A stretch of DNA of 64,000 bases, from positions 2,914,001 through 2,978,000 of the forward strand of contig NZ_CP019445.1 of the NCBI RefSeq assembly GCF_001975225.1, read 5' to 3'. The DNA comes from Kosakonia cowanii JCM 10956 = DSM 18146 (lineage in GTDB: Bacteria > Pseudomonadota > Gammaproteobacteria > Enterobacterales > Enterobacteriaceae). The translations under genes and the position numbers were made by a program. The notes below the pieces were generated by a model. It was not told the DNA's origin, made no database searches, and was given only the letters and a program-made list of their open reading frames with translations. Below, one piece after another: positions 37,411 to 46,217 of the stretch. Each line of letters begins with the position of its first letter. Within the stretch, counting starts at the first letter, position 1.

Positions 37411-37638
37411 CTACACGTTCTGGCGCTCTATGGTCTGTTCACCCCAGAAGAGGGAGTCTTTATCGGTCTTTTCAAAGGCGCGCATCAACACTTCATCGCT
37501 GCCTTCTTCCCAAATCTTCTCGGCGAGAACCTCGTCGTAATCAGCCAGTTCGAAGATCGCCTCGGCGATTTCTGGCGATGTATTACGCAGACTGGCCCAT
37601 TCACCTACGCGATGAGCTTTTGCTTCCTGAGTTGGCAT
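37411..37638 (-). CDS. yccJ: YccJ family protein
   Basis: 75-residue acidic protein of unknown function, matching E. coli YccJ in sequence ([31 protein letters not shown]). In E. coli it is co-transcribed with wrbA and belongs to the general stress (RpoS) response. Here the upstream wrbA is only a fragment, so yccJ may have lost its normal promoter or use one in the remaining upstream sequence. The GAGGCGC before ATG is a fair ribosome site. Confidence 0.93.
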
Positions 37639-37656
37639 GAGCGCCTCCTGTTAAAG

Positions 37657-37797
37657 TTAGCCGTTCAGTTTGACTGCCAGGCCGGCAATCGTTGTCGCGC
37701 CATAAGGCTTGCAGCCGCGAATACGCGATATATCAGACCGCTGTTTCGCGGCGTAGCCAATGGGAACAATCATCATCCCATGATGAGCAAGCGTAGT
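37657..37797 (-). pseudogene. wrbA: Remnant of wrbA (NAD(P)H:quinone oxidoreductase)
   Basis: Reading the minus strand gives [18 protein letters not shown], then [18 protein letters not shown] joined directly to LAVKLNG and a stop. This is the C-terminal part of WrbA. The N-terminal two thirds are missing. About 24 residues between the PYGATTIAG loop and the C-terminal AGLAVKLNG are deleted in frame. The fragment is immediately upstream of yccJ, the position of wrbA in E. coli, so this is a decayed gene in place and not a transferred piece. Confidence 0.88.
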
Positions 37798-38244
37798 TCA
37801 GACTGAGGAAATTGTATGTTCCTGACTACGCCAGTGCCGATATTGGCTATTGCTCCTGCTACGTTGATTGCGCAGCGATACGCTGCGTCCCCTATTAAGG
37901 GTATGACGTGATGGCGAGAGTGCAAATCGACACGCGCCATTGCTGATAATTAAGACTATTTCCCCGCGCAAATGTACGGTTACGTTTTGACACATTTTTC
38001 ACCCCATTAATTTCCTCATACATAAGAATTATTTATTGGTTTCGCTTAAGTCACTTCTGCCGCTCGGCCCCGAAGCTGTTGCAAAATGTTAATGAGCATT
38101 CGCCGATGGGCCGCGTTCCACTAAGCTTATTCTCACGCGGCGCAGTTAAAGGGTTAGCTTTAACGTCGTGAGGTGAAAGAGTCCTCTTTTACTGAATGCA
38201 GAAAGATGTCTGATATTTCACTAACACCGACTGGAGGTGAAGAG
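37798..38244. other. Intergenic region between the wrbA remnant and ymdF
   Basis: About 450 bases with no credible gene; a 65-codon minus-strand frame lacks any similarity or start signal. It should hold the ymdF promoter and whatever is left of the wrbA control region. Confidence 0.55.
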
Positions 38245-38430
38245 ATGGCAAATCATCGTGGTGGTTCAGGTAACTTCGCTGAAGACCGTGAAAGAGCATC
38301 AGCAGCAGGTCGCAAAGGCGGCCAGCAGAGCGGGGGGAACTTTAAAAACGATCCTCAGCGCGCCTCAGAAGCAGGTAAAAAAGGGGGCAAAAACAGTCAC
38401 GGTAGCCGGAGCAACAACGGCAACAGCTAA
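38245..38430 (+). CDS. ymdF: KGG-repeat stress protein YmdF
   Basis: 61-residue hydrophilic protein of the YciG/GsiB-like family with KGG-type repeats: AGRKGGQQSGGNF and AGKKGGKNSHG. It is close to E. coli YmdF in sequence and map position (between wrbA and rut). Such proteins accumulate under general stress; YmdF relatives have been linked to motility. The ATG at 38245 follows a strong GGAGGTGA. Confidence 0.93.
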   Translation: MANHRGGSGNFAEDRERASAAGRKGGQQSGGNFKNDPQRASEAGKKGGKNSHGSRSNNGNS

Positions 38431-38471
38431 CGAGACCTGTCGGTAAATCTTAAAGGTTACCGAAATGCCCG

Positions 38472-38499
38472 CCGCCGGGGAGACCCGGCGGTTTTTTTT
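38472..38499 (+). terminator. Rho-independent terminator of ymdF
   Basis: CCGCCGGG/CCCGGCGG with a GAGA tetraloop followed by eight T. Confidence 0.95.
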
Positions 38500-38613
38500 C
38501 GTCTGCGATCGCCCACGCCATCTTCAATCTTCCAGCGGATAAAGCTGCTCAGAGGCTCGAGCCAGACGACGACCTTTGCTATGCTGCAGCCTGGTTAGGG
38601 TCATGGAGTGGGT

Positions 38614-39240
38614 ATGGCAAAGGAAATGGGTAAACGTACGCGGGCAGTCAGCGAAAAACGGCAGGCTATTCTCAGCGCCGCGCTGGAGGTTTTCTCCCGT
38701 CTCGGCTTTCACGGTGCGCGCGTGGAGCAGGTGGCCGAGCAGGCTGGGGTCTCGAAAACCAATCTCCTCTACTATTTCCCGTCAAAAGAGGCGCTATATA
38801 TCGCCGTGCTGCGTCAACTGCTCGATGTCTGGCTGGCCCCGCTCCGTGCGTTTCGTTCCGACTTACAGCCGCTTGCGGCGATCAAAGAGTACATTCGCCT
38901 GAAGCTGGAGGTCTCGCGCGACCATCCGCAGGCATCCCGTCTTTTCTGCCATGAAATGTTGCAGGGTGCGCCGCTGCTGAAAGCGGAGCTGACCGGCGAT
39001 TTGAAAACGCTGGTGGAGGAGAAGTCAGCGATTATTGCCGGCTGGATCGCCAGCGGTAAGCTCGCCGCCGTCGATCCACACCATCTGATCTTTATGATCT
39101 GGGCCGCCACGCAGCACTACGCTGATTTCGCTACCCAGGTGGAAGCGGTCACTGGCGCGACCCTGCAGGATGACGCCTTTTTTCAGCGCACCGTCGACAA
39201 TGTTCAGCGCATGATTATTGAAGGCATCCGCGTCCGTTAA
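38614..39240 (+). CDS. rutR: TetR-family regulator RutR
   Basis: 208-residue TetR-type repressor, very close to E. coli RutR. Family knowledge: uracil is the ligand, and it represses rutABCDEFG and affects carAB and other pyrimidine/purine genes. The N-terminal helix-turn-helix VEQVAEQAGVSKTNLLYYF is intact, as is the C-terminal ligand domain (FMIWAATQHYADFATQVEAV). The rut catabolic operon that should be divergent from it is absent; ymdF lies next instead. The ATG at 38614 is preferred over GTG 38608. Confidence 0.93.
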   Translation: MAKEMGKRTRAVSEKRQAILSAALEVFSRLGFHGARVEQVAEQAGVSKTNLLYYFPSKEALYIAVLRQLLDVWLAPLRAFRSDLQPLAAIKEYIRLKLEVSRDHPQASRLFCHEMLQGAPLLKAELTGDLKTLVEEKSAIIAGWIASGKLAAVDPHHLIFMIWAATQHYADFATQVEAVTGATLQDDAFFQRTVDNVQRMIIEGIRVR

Positions 39241-39632
39241 TTGGCGGGCGGGAGCGGGCAGCTCATATCGCCCTCTTCACACTGCAACAGCGAGGCGAGC
39301 CACGCTTCGCGTTCACTGGTTTTATCCGCCAGGCACTGGTTCAATACCATCGGTTGGCCGCTGCTGCCTTCGGTGCCGGAGCCCACAAACGCGCAGTCAT
39401 TGTCGCGCACGGCTATCCAGCTTTTCTGCGCTTTTTTCAGCATCTCAGCCTGCTGTGGCGATGAGCGCTTCAGCGCCTCCTGATAAGTCTGGTTGAGCTT
39501 CTTATCTGCGGCTTCATATTGCGCAGCGGTACACATATTGAGCGCCGTCTGAGTGGAGGCGTTATCGCACTCATCAGCGTAGAGCGGCTGGCTGAGCAGC
39601 AACGCGCTCAGCATCAACAAAGATCGTTTCAT
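39237..39632 (-). CDS. LprI-like lysozyme-inhibitor family protein
   Basis: 131-residue secreted protein (start MKRSLLMLSALLLS at 39632, signal peptide ending LYADEC) of the DUF1311/LprI family. Typical features are CDNASTQTALNMC and the LNQTYQEAL...AQKSWIAVRDNDC motif with paired Cys. Relatives inhibit lysozyme or are of unknown function. It is convergent with rutR (4-base overlap). The open frame extends 15 codons upstream without a ribosome site. Confidence 0.88.
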   Translation of the reverse strand: MKRSLLMLSALLLSQPLYADECDNASTQTALNMCTAAQYEAADKKLNQTYQEALKRSSPQQAEMLKKAQKSWIAVRDNDCAFVGSGTEGSSGQPMVLNQCLADKTSEREAWLASLLQCEEGDMSCPLPPAN

Positions 39633-40038
39633 TCTATTCCCTCCCTGATCACATTCATTCAGCGAATTTATTAACATAGCCCTTAAAAAATGTCACTTCG
39701 CCATTACCCATCCTGATGAACGGATTGCTATGTTCGTTTCAGCTCACAAAACTGATATTTTTCTGCTGGCGAAACGGGGCAGAAGCGGGCGCAAAAAAAC
39801 CTCTTAAAAAGGTATTGGTTAACTAGGTGTTAATTTTTAGTTAAAAATTCATCATTATTTAACAATGTACACACGCAATCGTGAGTAGATATTTCTTCTT
39901 TTAACTTTAATTTAACTAAATGTTATCTTTAAATTAACATTTTTGGGCATGCATCACATTTATTGCATTTTCGCTGTTTTACCTCTTCCCTTCATTGTTA
40001 ATCTCTCTCCGCGACTTTCCCTTAAGAAAGGTACAACC
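39633..40038. promoter_or_regulatory. Regulatory region upstream of the sugar ABC operon
   Basis: AT-rich, about 400 bases. Between 39818 and 39942 it holds repeated TTAAC/GTTAA motifs (at least six), including the inverted repeat AAATGTTA-N9-TAACATTT (39918-39942), about 100 bases before the first structural gene. This looks like an operator array for a regulator encoded elsewhere. Confidence 0.55.
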
Positions 40039-41022
40039 ATGAAATTCAAACTCGCCCTGATTAGCGCAGCGATGATTTCTGCCAGCATGCTCTCGGGGCA
40101 GGCTTTTGCCGCTCAGAAGTATGAGATTGCCGTTGTAGCCAAAGTAACCGGGATCCCGTGGTTTAACCGCATGGAGACCGGCGTCAACGAAGCGGCAAAA
40201 AAACTGGATGTTAATGCTTACCAGACCGGGCCTTCCACACCCGATCCGGCGCAGCAGGTGAAAGTGATCGAAGATCTGATCGCGAAAAACGTTAACGCCA
40301 TTATCGTGGTGCCAAACGACGCGAAGGTGCTGGAGCCGGTGCTGAAAAAAGCGCGCGACAAAGGCATTGTAGTACTGACTCATGAATCCCCGGACCAGCA
40401 GATTGGGCAGTGGGATATTGAAACCATCGACAGCGAAAAATATGCGCAGGCTAACGTCGATGAGCTGGCAAAAGATATGGGCGGTAAGGGCGGTTACGCC
40501 ATTTACGTCGGCTCGCTGACCGTGCCGCTGCACAACGCCTGGGCTGATTACGCCATTAAATACCAGAAAGAGAAGTACCCGGATATGTTTGAAGTCACCT
40601 CGCGTTTGCCGGTGGCAGAGAGCATTGATAAATCCTATGCCACCACCCTTGACCTGATGAAAACCTACCCGGATCTGAAAGGGGTAATTGGTTTCGGATC
40701 GCTTGGGCCGATTGGCGCAGGGCAGGCCGTTCAGAAGAAACGCGCGAAAGATAAACTGGCGGTTGTTGGCATCGCGATGCCGGCGCAGGCTGCACCTTAT
40801 CTGATGCGCGGCGACATCAAAAAAGCACTGCTGTGGGACCCGCGTGATGCCGGTTACGCTCTGGTGACCGTCGCCGACCAGCTGCTGCAAGGAAAAGAAG
40901 TGACGTCCGATCTCTCCATCGAGGGGCTGGGCAAAGCCGATGTTGATATGAATAAGAAAGTGATCCGCTTTAATAAGATCCTCGAAGTGACAAAAGAAAA
41001 CGCTAAAACACTCGGTTTCTGA
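40039..41022 (+). CDS. Sugar ABC transporter substrate-binding protein (LsrB/RbsB type)
   Basis: 327-residue periplasmic binding protein with signal peptide (AAMISASMLSGQAFA). It has the pentose/autoinducer-2 binding family pattern: VAKVTGIPWFNRMETGV, a GPSTPDPAQQVKVIEDLI segment as in LsrB-type proteins, and IIVVPNDAKVLEPVL. The ligand is not identifiable from sequence alone; the downstream FGGY kinase suggests a pentose, pentulose or polyol. Start at 40039 after AAAGG. Confidence 0.9.
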   Translation: MKFKLALISAAMISASMLSGQAFAAQKYEIAVVAKVTGIPWFNRMETGVNEAAKKLDVNAYQTGPSTPDPAQQVKVIEDLIAKNVNAIIVVPNDAKVLEPVLKKARDKGIVVLTHESPDQQIGQWDIETIDSEKYAQANVDELAKDMGGKGGYAIYVGSLTVPLHNAWADYAIKYQKEKYPDMFEVTSRLPVAESIDKSYATTLDLMKTYPDLKGVIGFGSLGPIGAGQAVQKKRAKDKLAVVGIAMPAQAAPYLMRGDIKKALLWDPRDAGYALVTVADQLLQGKEVTSDLSIEGLGKADVDMNKKVIRFNKILEVTKENAKTLGF

Positions 41023-41129
41023 GCCTCACAGGCCACACCAGGGAACCGGAACGCCGGCCTTTCAGGCCGGCTCTTCCGCCGCAGATTTCATCCTCGCGTC
41101 CTTCACGGGCGCTGGCAGAGGTATTGTCG

Positions 41130-42629
41130 ATGACCGACCCCACCGCATTTATCACTCTTGAGAATATCAGCAAGCAATTCCCGGGCGTGCTGGCGCTGGA
41201 TAAGGTGAATTTAACCCTCAAAAAAGGCGAAGTTCACTGCCTGGCAGGGCAAAACGGCTGCGGGAAAAGCACCATCATCAAAGTGATTTCCGGCGTCTAT
41301 CACCCGGAAAAAGGCGGCAGCATTGAGCTGGATGGCAAGCTCTTTCATCAGCTGTCGCCGCAGCTCTCCGCCCATTACGGCATTCAGGTAATCTACCAGG
41401 ATCTCTCGTTATTCCCCAATTTCAGCGTGGCGGAAAATATCGCCCTGCATCGCTACCTGCCCGGTGGCGACATCTGGGTGCGCCGCGGCGCGATGCGCAA
41501 ACAGGCGCTGGCCGCGATGGCGCGCATCGGCGTGCGCCTCGACCCGGATAAAAAGGTCGAAAAACTCTCCATCGCCGACCGCCAATTGGTGGCGATCTGC
41601 CGCGCGATTGCCGCCGAAGCCCGGCTGGTGATCATGGATGAGCCGACCGCATCTTTAACCCGTCAGGAAGTGAATGGGCTGCTGCGCGTGGTCAATGAAC
41701 TGAAAGCCGCCGGTATCTGCGTCGTGTTTGTCAGCCACCGCCTCGATGAGGTGATGGAAGTGGCGGATCGCATCAGCGTGATGCGCGACGGCAAGCTGGT
41801 CGGCACCTGGCCCGCCAGCGAGCTCGATAGCCACGAACTGGCCTATCTGATGACCGGGCAGCGTTTCCACTACAGCCCGCTGCCGGAAAAACCACCGGTC
41901 GACCAGCCGCCGATGCTGGAGCTGCGCCACTTAAGCCGTAAAGGAAAATACCGCGATATCAATCTGTCGTTGCGCAGCGGCGAGATCGTCTCGATTGTCG
42001 GGCTGCTGGGCTCCGGGCGCACCGAGCTCTGCATGAGCCTGTTTGGCATGACCCGACCTGAAGATGGCGAGATCCGCATCAATGATAAGCCGGTAAAAAT
42101 GCGTAATAACCACGACGCCATTCGCCACGGCATCGGCTATGTCTCGGAAGATCGCTTAACCCAGGGGCTGATTATGGAGCAGTCGATCTATGACAACACC
42201 ATTGTCACCGTCTTCGACAAGCTCCACACCCGCAGCGGCTTGCTCGACCACGCCAAAGCCGGGCAGCTGGTAAAGGATCTTATTGGTAACCTGAATATCA
42301 AAGTCTCCGACCCGCAGCTGCCGGTGAAAACCCTCTCTGGCGGCAATGCCCAGCGTATTGCTATCGCGAAATGGGTCGCCACGCAGCCGCGGATCCTGAT
42401 CCTCGACTCGCCAACGGTTGGTGTTGATATTGCCAACAAAGAGGGTATCTATCAGATCGCCCGCCAGCTGGCAGAGCAGGGAATGGCAGTCTTGATGATT
42501 TGTGATGAAATCCCGGAAGCCTATTACAACAGCCACCGCGTGCTGGTGATGCGCCGGGGTGAACTGGTCGCGGAGTTCAATCCGCACCGCTGTAGCGAAG
42601 AGGAGATCGCGGAGGTGGTCAATGCGTAA
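41130..42629 (+). CDS. Sugar ABC transporter ATP-binding protein (RbsA/LsrA type)
   Basis: 499-residue tandem ATPase. Domain 1 has an intact Walker A (GQNGCGKST) and VIMDEPTASL. Domain 2 has a degenerate Walker A (GLLGSGRTE), signature LSGGNAQR and ILDSPTVGVD, as in RbsA-type proteins. It overlaps the first permease by eight bases. ATG 41130 is eight bases after AGAGG; a TTG lies two codons upstream. Confidence 0.93.
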   Translation: MTDPTAFITLENISKQFPGVLALDKVNLTLKKGEVHCLAGQNGCGKSTIIKVISGVYHPEKGGSIELDGKLFHQLSPQLSAHYGIQVIYQDLSLFPNFSVAENIALHRYLPGGDIWVRRGAMRKQALAAMARIGVRLDPDKKVEKLSIADRQLVAICRAIAAEARLVIMDEPTASLTRQEVNGLLRVVNELKAAGICVVFVSHRLDEVMEVADRISVMRDGKLVGTWPASELDSHELAYLMTGQRFHYSPLPEKPPVDQPPMLELRHLSRKGKYRDINLSLRSGEIVSIVGLLGSGRTELCMSLFGMTRPEDGEIRINDKPVKMRNNHDAIRHGIGYVSEDRLTQGLIMEQSIYDNTIVTVFDKLHTRSGLLDHAKAGQLVKDLIGNLNIKVSDPQLPVKTLSGGNAQRIAIAKWVATQPRILILDSPTVGVDIANKEGIYQIARQLAEQGMAVLMICDEIPEAYYNSHRVLVMRRGELVAEFNPHRCSEEEIAEVVNA

Positions 42630-43608
42630 CTCGCTCGCCCGCTTGATTGGGCAACATGAGTTCTGGCTTGGCGTGCTGGTAGTAGCGCTGGCGGTCGGCC
42701 TGACGATCCGCACCGATGAGTTTTTCACCCTCGGCAATTTAACGGATGTCGCTACCAGTTATGCGATCCTTGGCATTCTGGCCTGCGGGCTGTTTGTGGT
42801 GCTGATCTCTGGCGGTATCGACATCTCCTTCCCGGCGATGACGGCGATTGCGCAATATGCGATGGCCAGTTGGGTGATTGCCCACGGCGGCAACTTTGTG
42901 CTCGCGCTGGCGTTAGCGATGGCGGTCGGTTTGCTGCTCGGCTTGATCAACGGCTTCCTCGTCTACTGGCTGCGCGTGCCGGCCATCATCATCACCATTG
43001 CCACCCTGAACCTCTTTTACGGCCTGCTGGTCTACGCCACCAAAGGCACCTGGCTGTATGGCTTCCCGGACTGGTTTATGAACGGCATTAGCTGGTTCAC
43101 CTTTACCGGCGCGGATGGCTATGACTACGGCCTCACCCTGCCGCTTATCTGCCTTGGCGCGACGATTATTTTTACCGCCGTGCTGATGAACTACACCCGT
43201 CTGGGACGGCAGATCTACGCCATGGGCGGCAACCGCGATGCGGCGTCGCGTCTCGGGCTGAACCTGCTGAAGCTGCACTTCTATGTCTACGGCTATATGG
43301 GCATTCTGGCGGGCGTTGCGGCGGTGGTGCAGGCGCAGATCACCCAATCGGTGGCACCCAACTCACTGTTTGGTTATGAGCTGACGGTGCTGGCGGCAGT
43401 GGTGCTGGGCGGAACCAGCATGTCCGGCGGACGCGGCACCTTGATTGGTACGCTGCTGGGGGTGATTCTGCTCGCCTTCCTGCAGAACGGCTTAACGCTG
43501 CTTGGCGTCTCCTCTTACTGGCACACGGTCTTTAGCGGCGCGATCATTCTGGTCAGTATCAGCGCCACCGCGTGGCATGAAAAACGCAAACTCGCAAGGG
43601 AGCTATAA
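42622..43608 (+). CDS. Sugar ABC transporter permease 1
   Basis: 328-residue inner-membrane permease of the RbsC/LsrC family with about ten hydrophobic segments. The family motif GGIDISFPAM lies in the third segment and VVLGGTSMSGGRGT near the C-terminus. The start at 42622 overlaps the ATPase stop; the open frame extends upstream but only as overlap. Confidence 0.92.
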   Translation: MRNSLARLIGQHEFWLGVLVVALAVGLTIRTDEFFTLGNLTDVATSYAILGILACGLFVVLISGGIDISFPAMTAIAQYAMASWVIAHGGNFVLALALAMAVGLLLGLINGFLVYWLRVPAIIITIATLNLFYGLLVYATKGTWLYGFPDWFMNGISWFTFTGADGYDYGLTLPLICLGATIIFTAVLMNYTRLGRQIYAMGGNRDAASRLGLNLLKLHFYVYGYMGILAGVAAVVQAQITQSVAPNSLFGYELTVLAAVVLGGTSMSGGRGTLIGTLLGVILLAFLQNGLTLLGVSSYWHTVFSGAIILVSISATAWHEKRKLAREL

Positions 43609-43609
43609 G

Positions 43610-44563
43610 ATGAAATCCATCGTCCGAATTCTGCCCGGTGATGCCATCATCCGCTTGCAGTGCGTGATTATTGTCGTCGTCGCGCTGATCTTCTCTTTCC
43701 TGCTTGGCGGGCGCTTTTTCAGCGTCGCTAACTTCCAGTCCATCGGATCGCAGCTGCCGATCCTCGGCATGCTGGCGCTCGGTATGGGGATAACCATGCT
43801 CACCGGCGGCATCAACCTGTCGATCATTGCTGGGGCCAACGCCTGTTCACTGGTGATGGCGGCGGTGATTGTGATGCACCCGGATAATCCACTCTTCCTG
43901 GCGTTAGCCCTGTTTGCCGGGCTGCTGACGGCGGTGGCGATTGGCGTGCTGAACGGCACCTTAGTTGCCTGGGTGGGCGTCTCGCCGATCCTCGCTACCC
44001 TCGGCACTATGACGCTTATCTCCGGGCTCAATATTCTGCTCTCTAACGGCACGGTGATCTCCGGTTTCCCGGCGGCGATCCAGTACCTCGGTAACGCCAC
44101 GATTGTTGGTATTCCGGTGGCACTGCTGCTCTTTTTAGTGGTGGCATTACTGCTGTGGGTGCTGCTGGAGCACACCACGCTCGGGCGCAGCCTCTACCTG
44201 GTGGGCTCGAACGAACAGGCAACGCGCTACAGCGGTGTCAACACCGTGCGCGTGCAGATTGCGGTGTATGTCATCTCCGCGCTGCTCGGCTGGGTTGCCG
44301 CCATTCTGATGATGGCGAAATTTAACTCCGCGAAAGCGGGGTATGGCGAATCCTATCTTCTGGTAACCATTCTGGCCTCGGTGCTCGGCGGCATTAACCC
44401 GGACGGCGGCTTCGGTCGCGTGCTCGGGCTGGTGCTGGCGCTGGTGGTGCTGCAGATGCTGGAAAGTGGCTTTAATTTATTAGGTATCAGCAGTTATCTG
44501 ACGATGGCGCTCTGGGGCGCGGTGCTGATCCTCTTTATCGCATTACAGAATCGTAAAGCCTGA
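43610..44563 (+). CDS. Sugar ABC transporter permease 2
   Basis: 317-residue RbsC/LsrD-type permease with the landmarks LTGGINLSIIAG and VLGGINPDGGFGRV. It begins one base after the stop of permease 1 with AAGGGAGC as ribosome site. Two different permeases suggest a heterodimeric channel as in the Lsr transporter. Confidence 0.92.
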   Translation: MKSIVRILPGDAIIRLQCVIIVVVALIFSFLLGGRFFSVANFQSIGSQLPILGMLALGMGITMLTGGINLSIIAGANACSLVMAAVIVMHPDNPLFLALALFAGLLTAVAIGVLNGTLVAWVGVSPILATLGTMTLISGLNILLSNGTVISGFPAAIQYLGNATIVGIPVALLLFLVVALLLWVLLEHTTLGRSLYLVGSNEQATRYSGVNTVRVQIAVYVISALLGWVAAILMMAKFNSAKAGYGESYLLVTILASVLGGINPDGGFGRVLGLVLALVVLQMLESGFNLLGISSYLTMALWGAVLILFIALQNRKA

Positions 44564-44579
44564 TTTCGGGAGAAAAAAA

Positions 44580-46217
44580 ATGGCGAGCTACTTTATTGGT
44601 GTGGATGTAGGGACCGGCAGCGCCCGCGCGGGCATCTTTGACCTGACGGGCCGCATGGTCAGCCAGGCCAGCAGGAGCATTGAGATCTATCGCCCGCAGG
44701 CTGATTTCGTCGAGCAATCCTCCGACAACATCTGGCAGGCGGTGTGTAACGCCGTGCGCGATGCCATCAATCAGGCTGATATCAACCCGATTCAGGTCAA
44801 AGGGCTGGGCTTCGACGCCACCTGTTCGCTGGTAGTGCTGGATAAACAGGGCAACCCGCTGACCATCAGCCCCTCCGGGCGCAGCGAACAGAACATTATC
44901 GTGTGGATGGATCACCGCGCCATTGCGCAGGCGGATCGCATCAACGCCACCCATCACCGGGTGCTGGATTACGTCGGCGGCATTATCTCCCCGGAGATGC
45001 AGACGCCAAAACTGCTGTGGCTGAAACAGCACATGCCAAACACCTGGGCGAACGCGGGCTTCTTCTTCGATCTCCCCGATTTTCTGACCTGGCGCGCCAC
45101 CGGCGATGACACCCGTTCGCTCTGCTCGACGGTGTGTAAATGGACCTATATGGGCCATGAAGATAAGTGGGATACCAGCTACTTCCGCCAGATTGGCCTT
45201 GAAGATCTGCTCGAACATGATGCGGAGAAAATTGGCCGCTACGTGAAAACGATGGGCGAACCGCTTGGTCGCGGGCTGTCGCAGCGCGCTGCTACCGAGA
45301 TGGGGCTGATGCCGGGCACGGCGGTCAGCGTGTCGATTATCGATGCTCACGCCGGTACGCTGGGCACGCTTGGTGCCAGCGGTCCATCGGGTGAGGTGGC
45401 GGATTTTGACCGTCGCGTTGCGCTGATTGGCGGCACCTCCACCGGGCATATGGCGATTTCACCGCAGGCGCGCTTTATCGGCGGCGTCTGGGGGCCCTAC
45501 TACTCAGCGGTGCTGCCGGGCTACTGGCTGAACGAGGGTGGGCAGTCGGCAACCGGGGCGCTGATCGACCACGTCATTCAGTCTCACCCCTGTTACGACA
45601 CGCTGCTCGCGCAGGCTAAAACCCAGGGGCAGACCATTTATGAAGTGCTGAATGCGCTGCTGCGTAAAATGGCCGGCGAGCCGGAGAATATTGCCTTTCT
45701 GACCCGCGATATTCATATCCTGCCGTACTTCCACGGCAACCGCTCCCCGCGCGCTAACCCTACGCTGACCGGCGTGATTAGCGGGCTGAAACTGTCGCGC
45801 ACGCCGGAAGATATGGCGCTGCACTACCTGGCAACTATTCAGGCTATCGCCCTCGGTACGCGGCATATTATCGAAACCATGAATCAAAGCGGTTACAGCA
45901 TTGATACGGTAATGGCGAGCGGCGGCGGCACCAAAAATCCGATCTTTGTGCAGGAGCACGCCAATGCCACCGGCTGCGCGATGCTGCTGCCGGAGGAGAG
46001 CGAAGCGATGCTGCTTGGCGGCGCGATGATGGGCACTATTGCGGCCGGTGTGTTTGACAGCTTCCCGGAGGCGATGTCGGCGATGAGCCGCATTGGTAAA
46101 ACCGTGACGCCGCAGACTAATCGCATCAAGCTTTACTACGATCGTAAATACACCGTCTTCCATGAGATGTACGCGGATCATATGAAGTACCGCGCGTTGA
46201 TGCAGGAGGAGGCATGA
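44580..46217 (+). CDS. FGGY-family carbohydrate kinase (ribulokinase-like)
   Basis: 545-residue kinase. The N-terminal ASYFIGVDVGTGSARAGI phosphate loop, the substrate-binding YWLNEGGQSATGALI and the HGNRSP and MASGGGTKNP motifs fit the D-ribulokinase/YDR109C-type branch of FGGY kinases (about 545 aa). Expected reaction: ATP-dependent phosphorylation of a pentulose or related sugar brought in by the upstream ABC transporter. It overlaps the SIS gene by four bases. GGGAGAAA precedes the ATG. Confidence 0.9.
   Translation: MASYFIGVDVGTGSARAGIFDLTGRMVSQASRSIEIYRPQADFVEQSSDNIWQAVCNAVRDAINQADINPIQVKGLGFDATCSLVVLDKQGNPLTISPSGRSEQNIIVWMDHRAIAQADRINATHHRVLDYVGGIISPEMQTPKLLWLKQHMPNTWANAGFFFDLPDFLTWRATGDDTRSLCSTVCKWTYMGHEDKWDTSYFRQIGLEDLLEHDAEKIGRYVKTMGEPLGRGLSQRAATEMGLMPGTAVSVSIIDAHAGTLGTLGASGPSGEVADFDRRVALIGGTSTGHMAISPQARFIGGVWGPYYSAVLPGYWLNEGGQSATGALIDHVIQSHPCYDTLLAQAKTQGQTIYEVLNALLRKMAGEPENIAFLTRDIHILPYFHGNRSPRANPTLTGVISGLKLSRTPEDMALHYLATIQAIALGTRHIIETMNQSGYSIDTVMASGGGTKNPIFVQEHANATGCAMLLPEESEAMLLGGAMMGTIAAGVFDSFPEAMSAMSRIGKTVTPQTNRIKLYYDRKYTVFHEMYADHMKYRALMQEEA

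Noticed and set aside
37798..37995. 65-codon minus-strand frame upstream of the wrbA remnant
   Set aside because: No ribosome site, low-complexity basic composition and no similarity to WrbA or any family I know.
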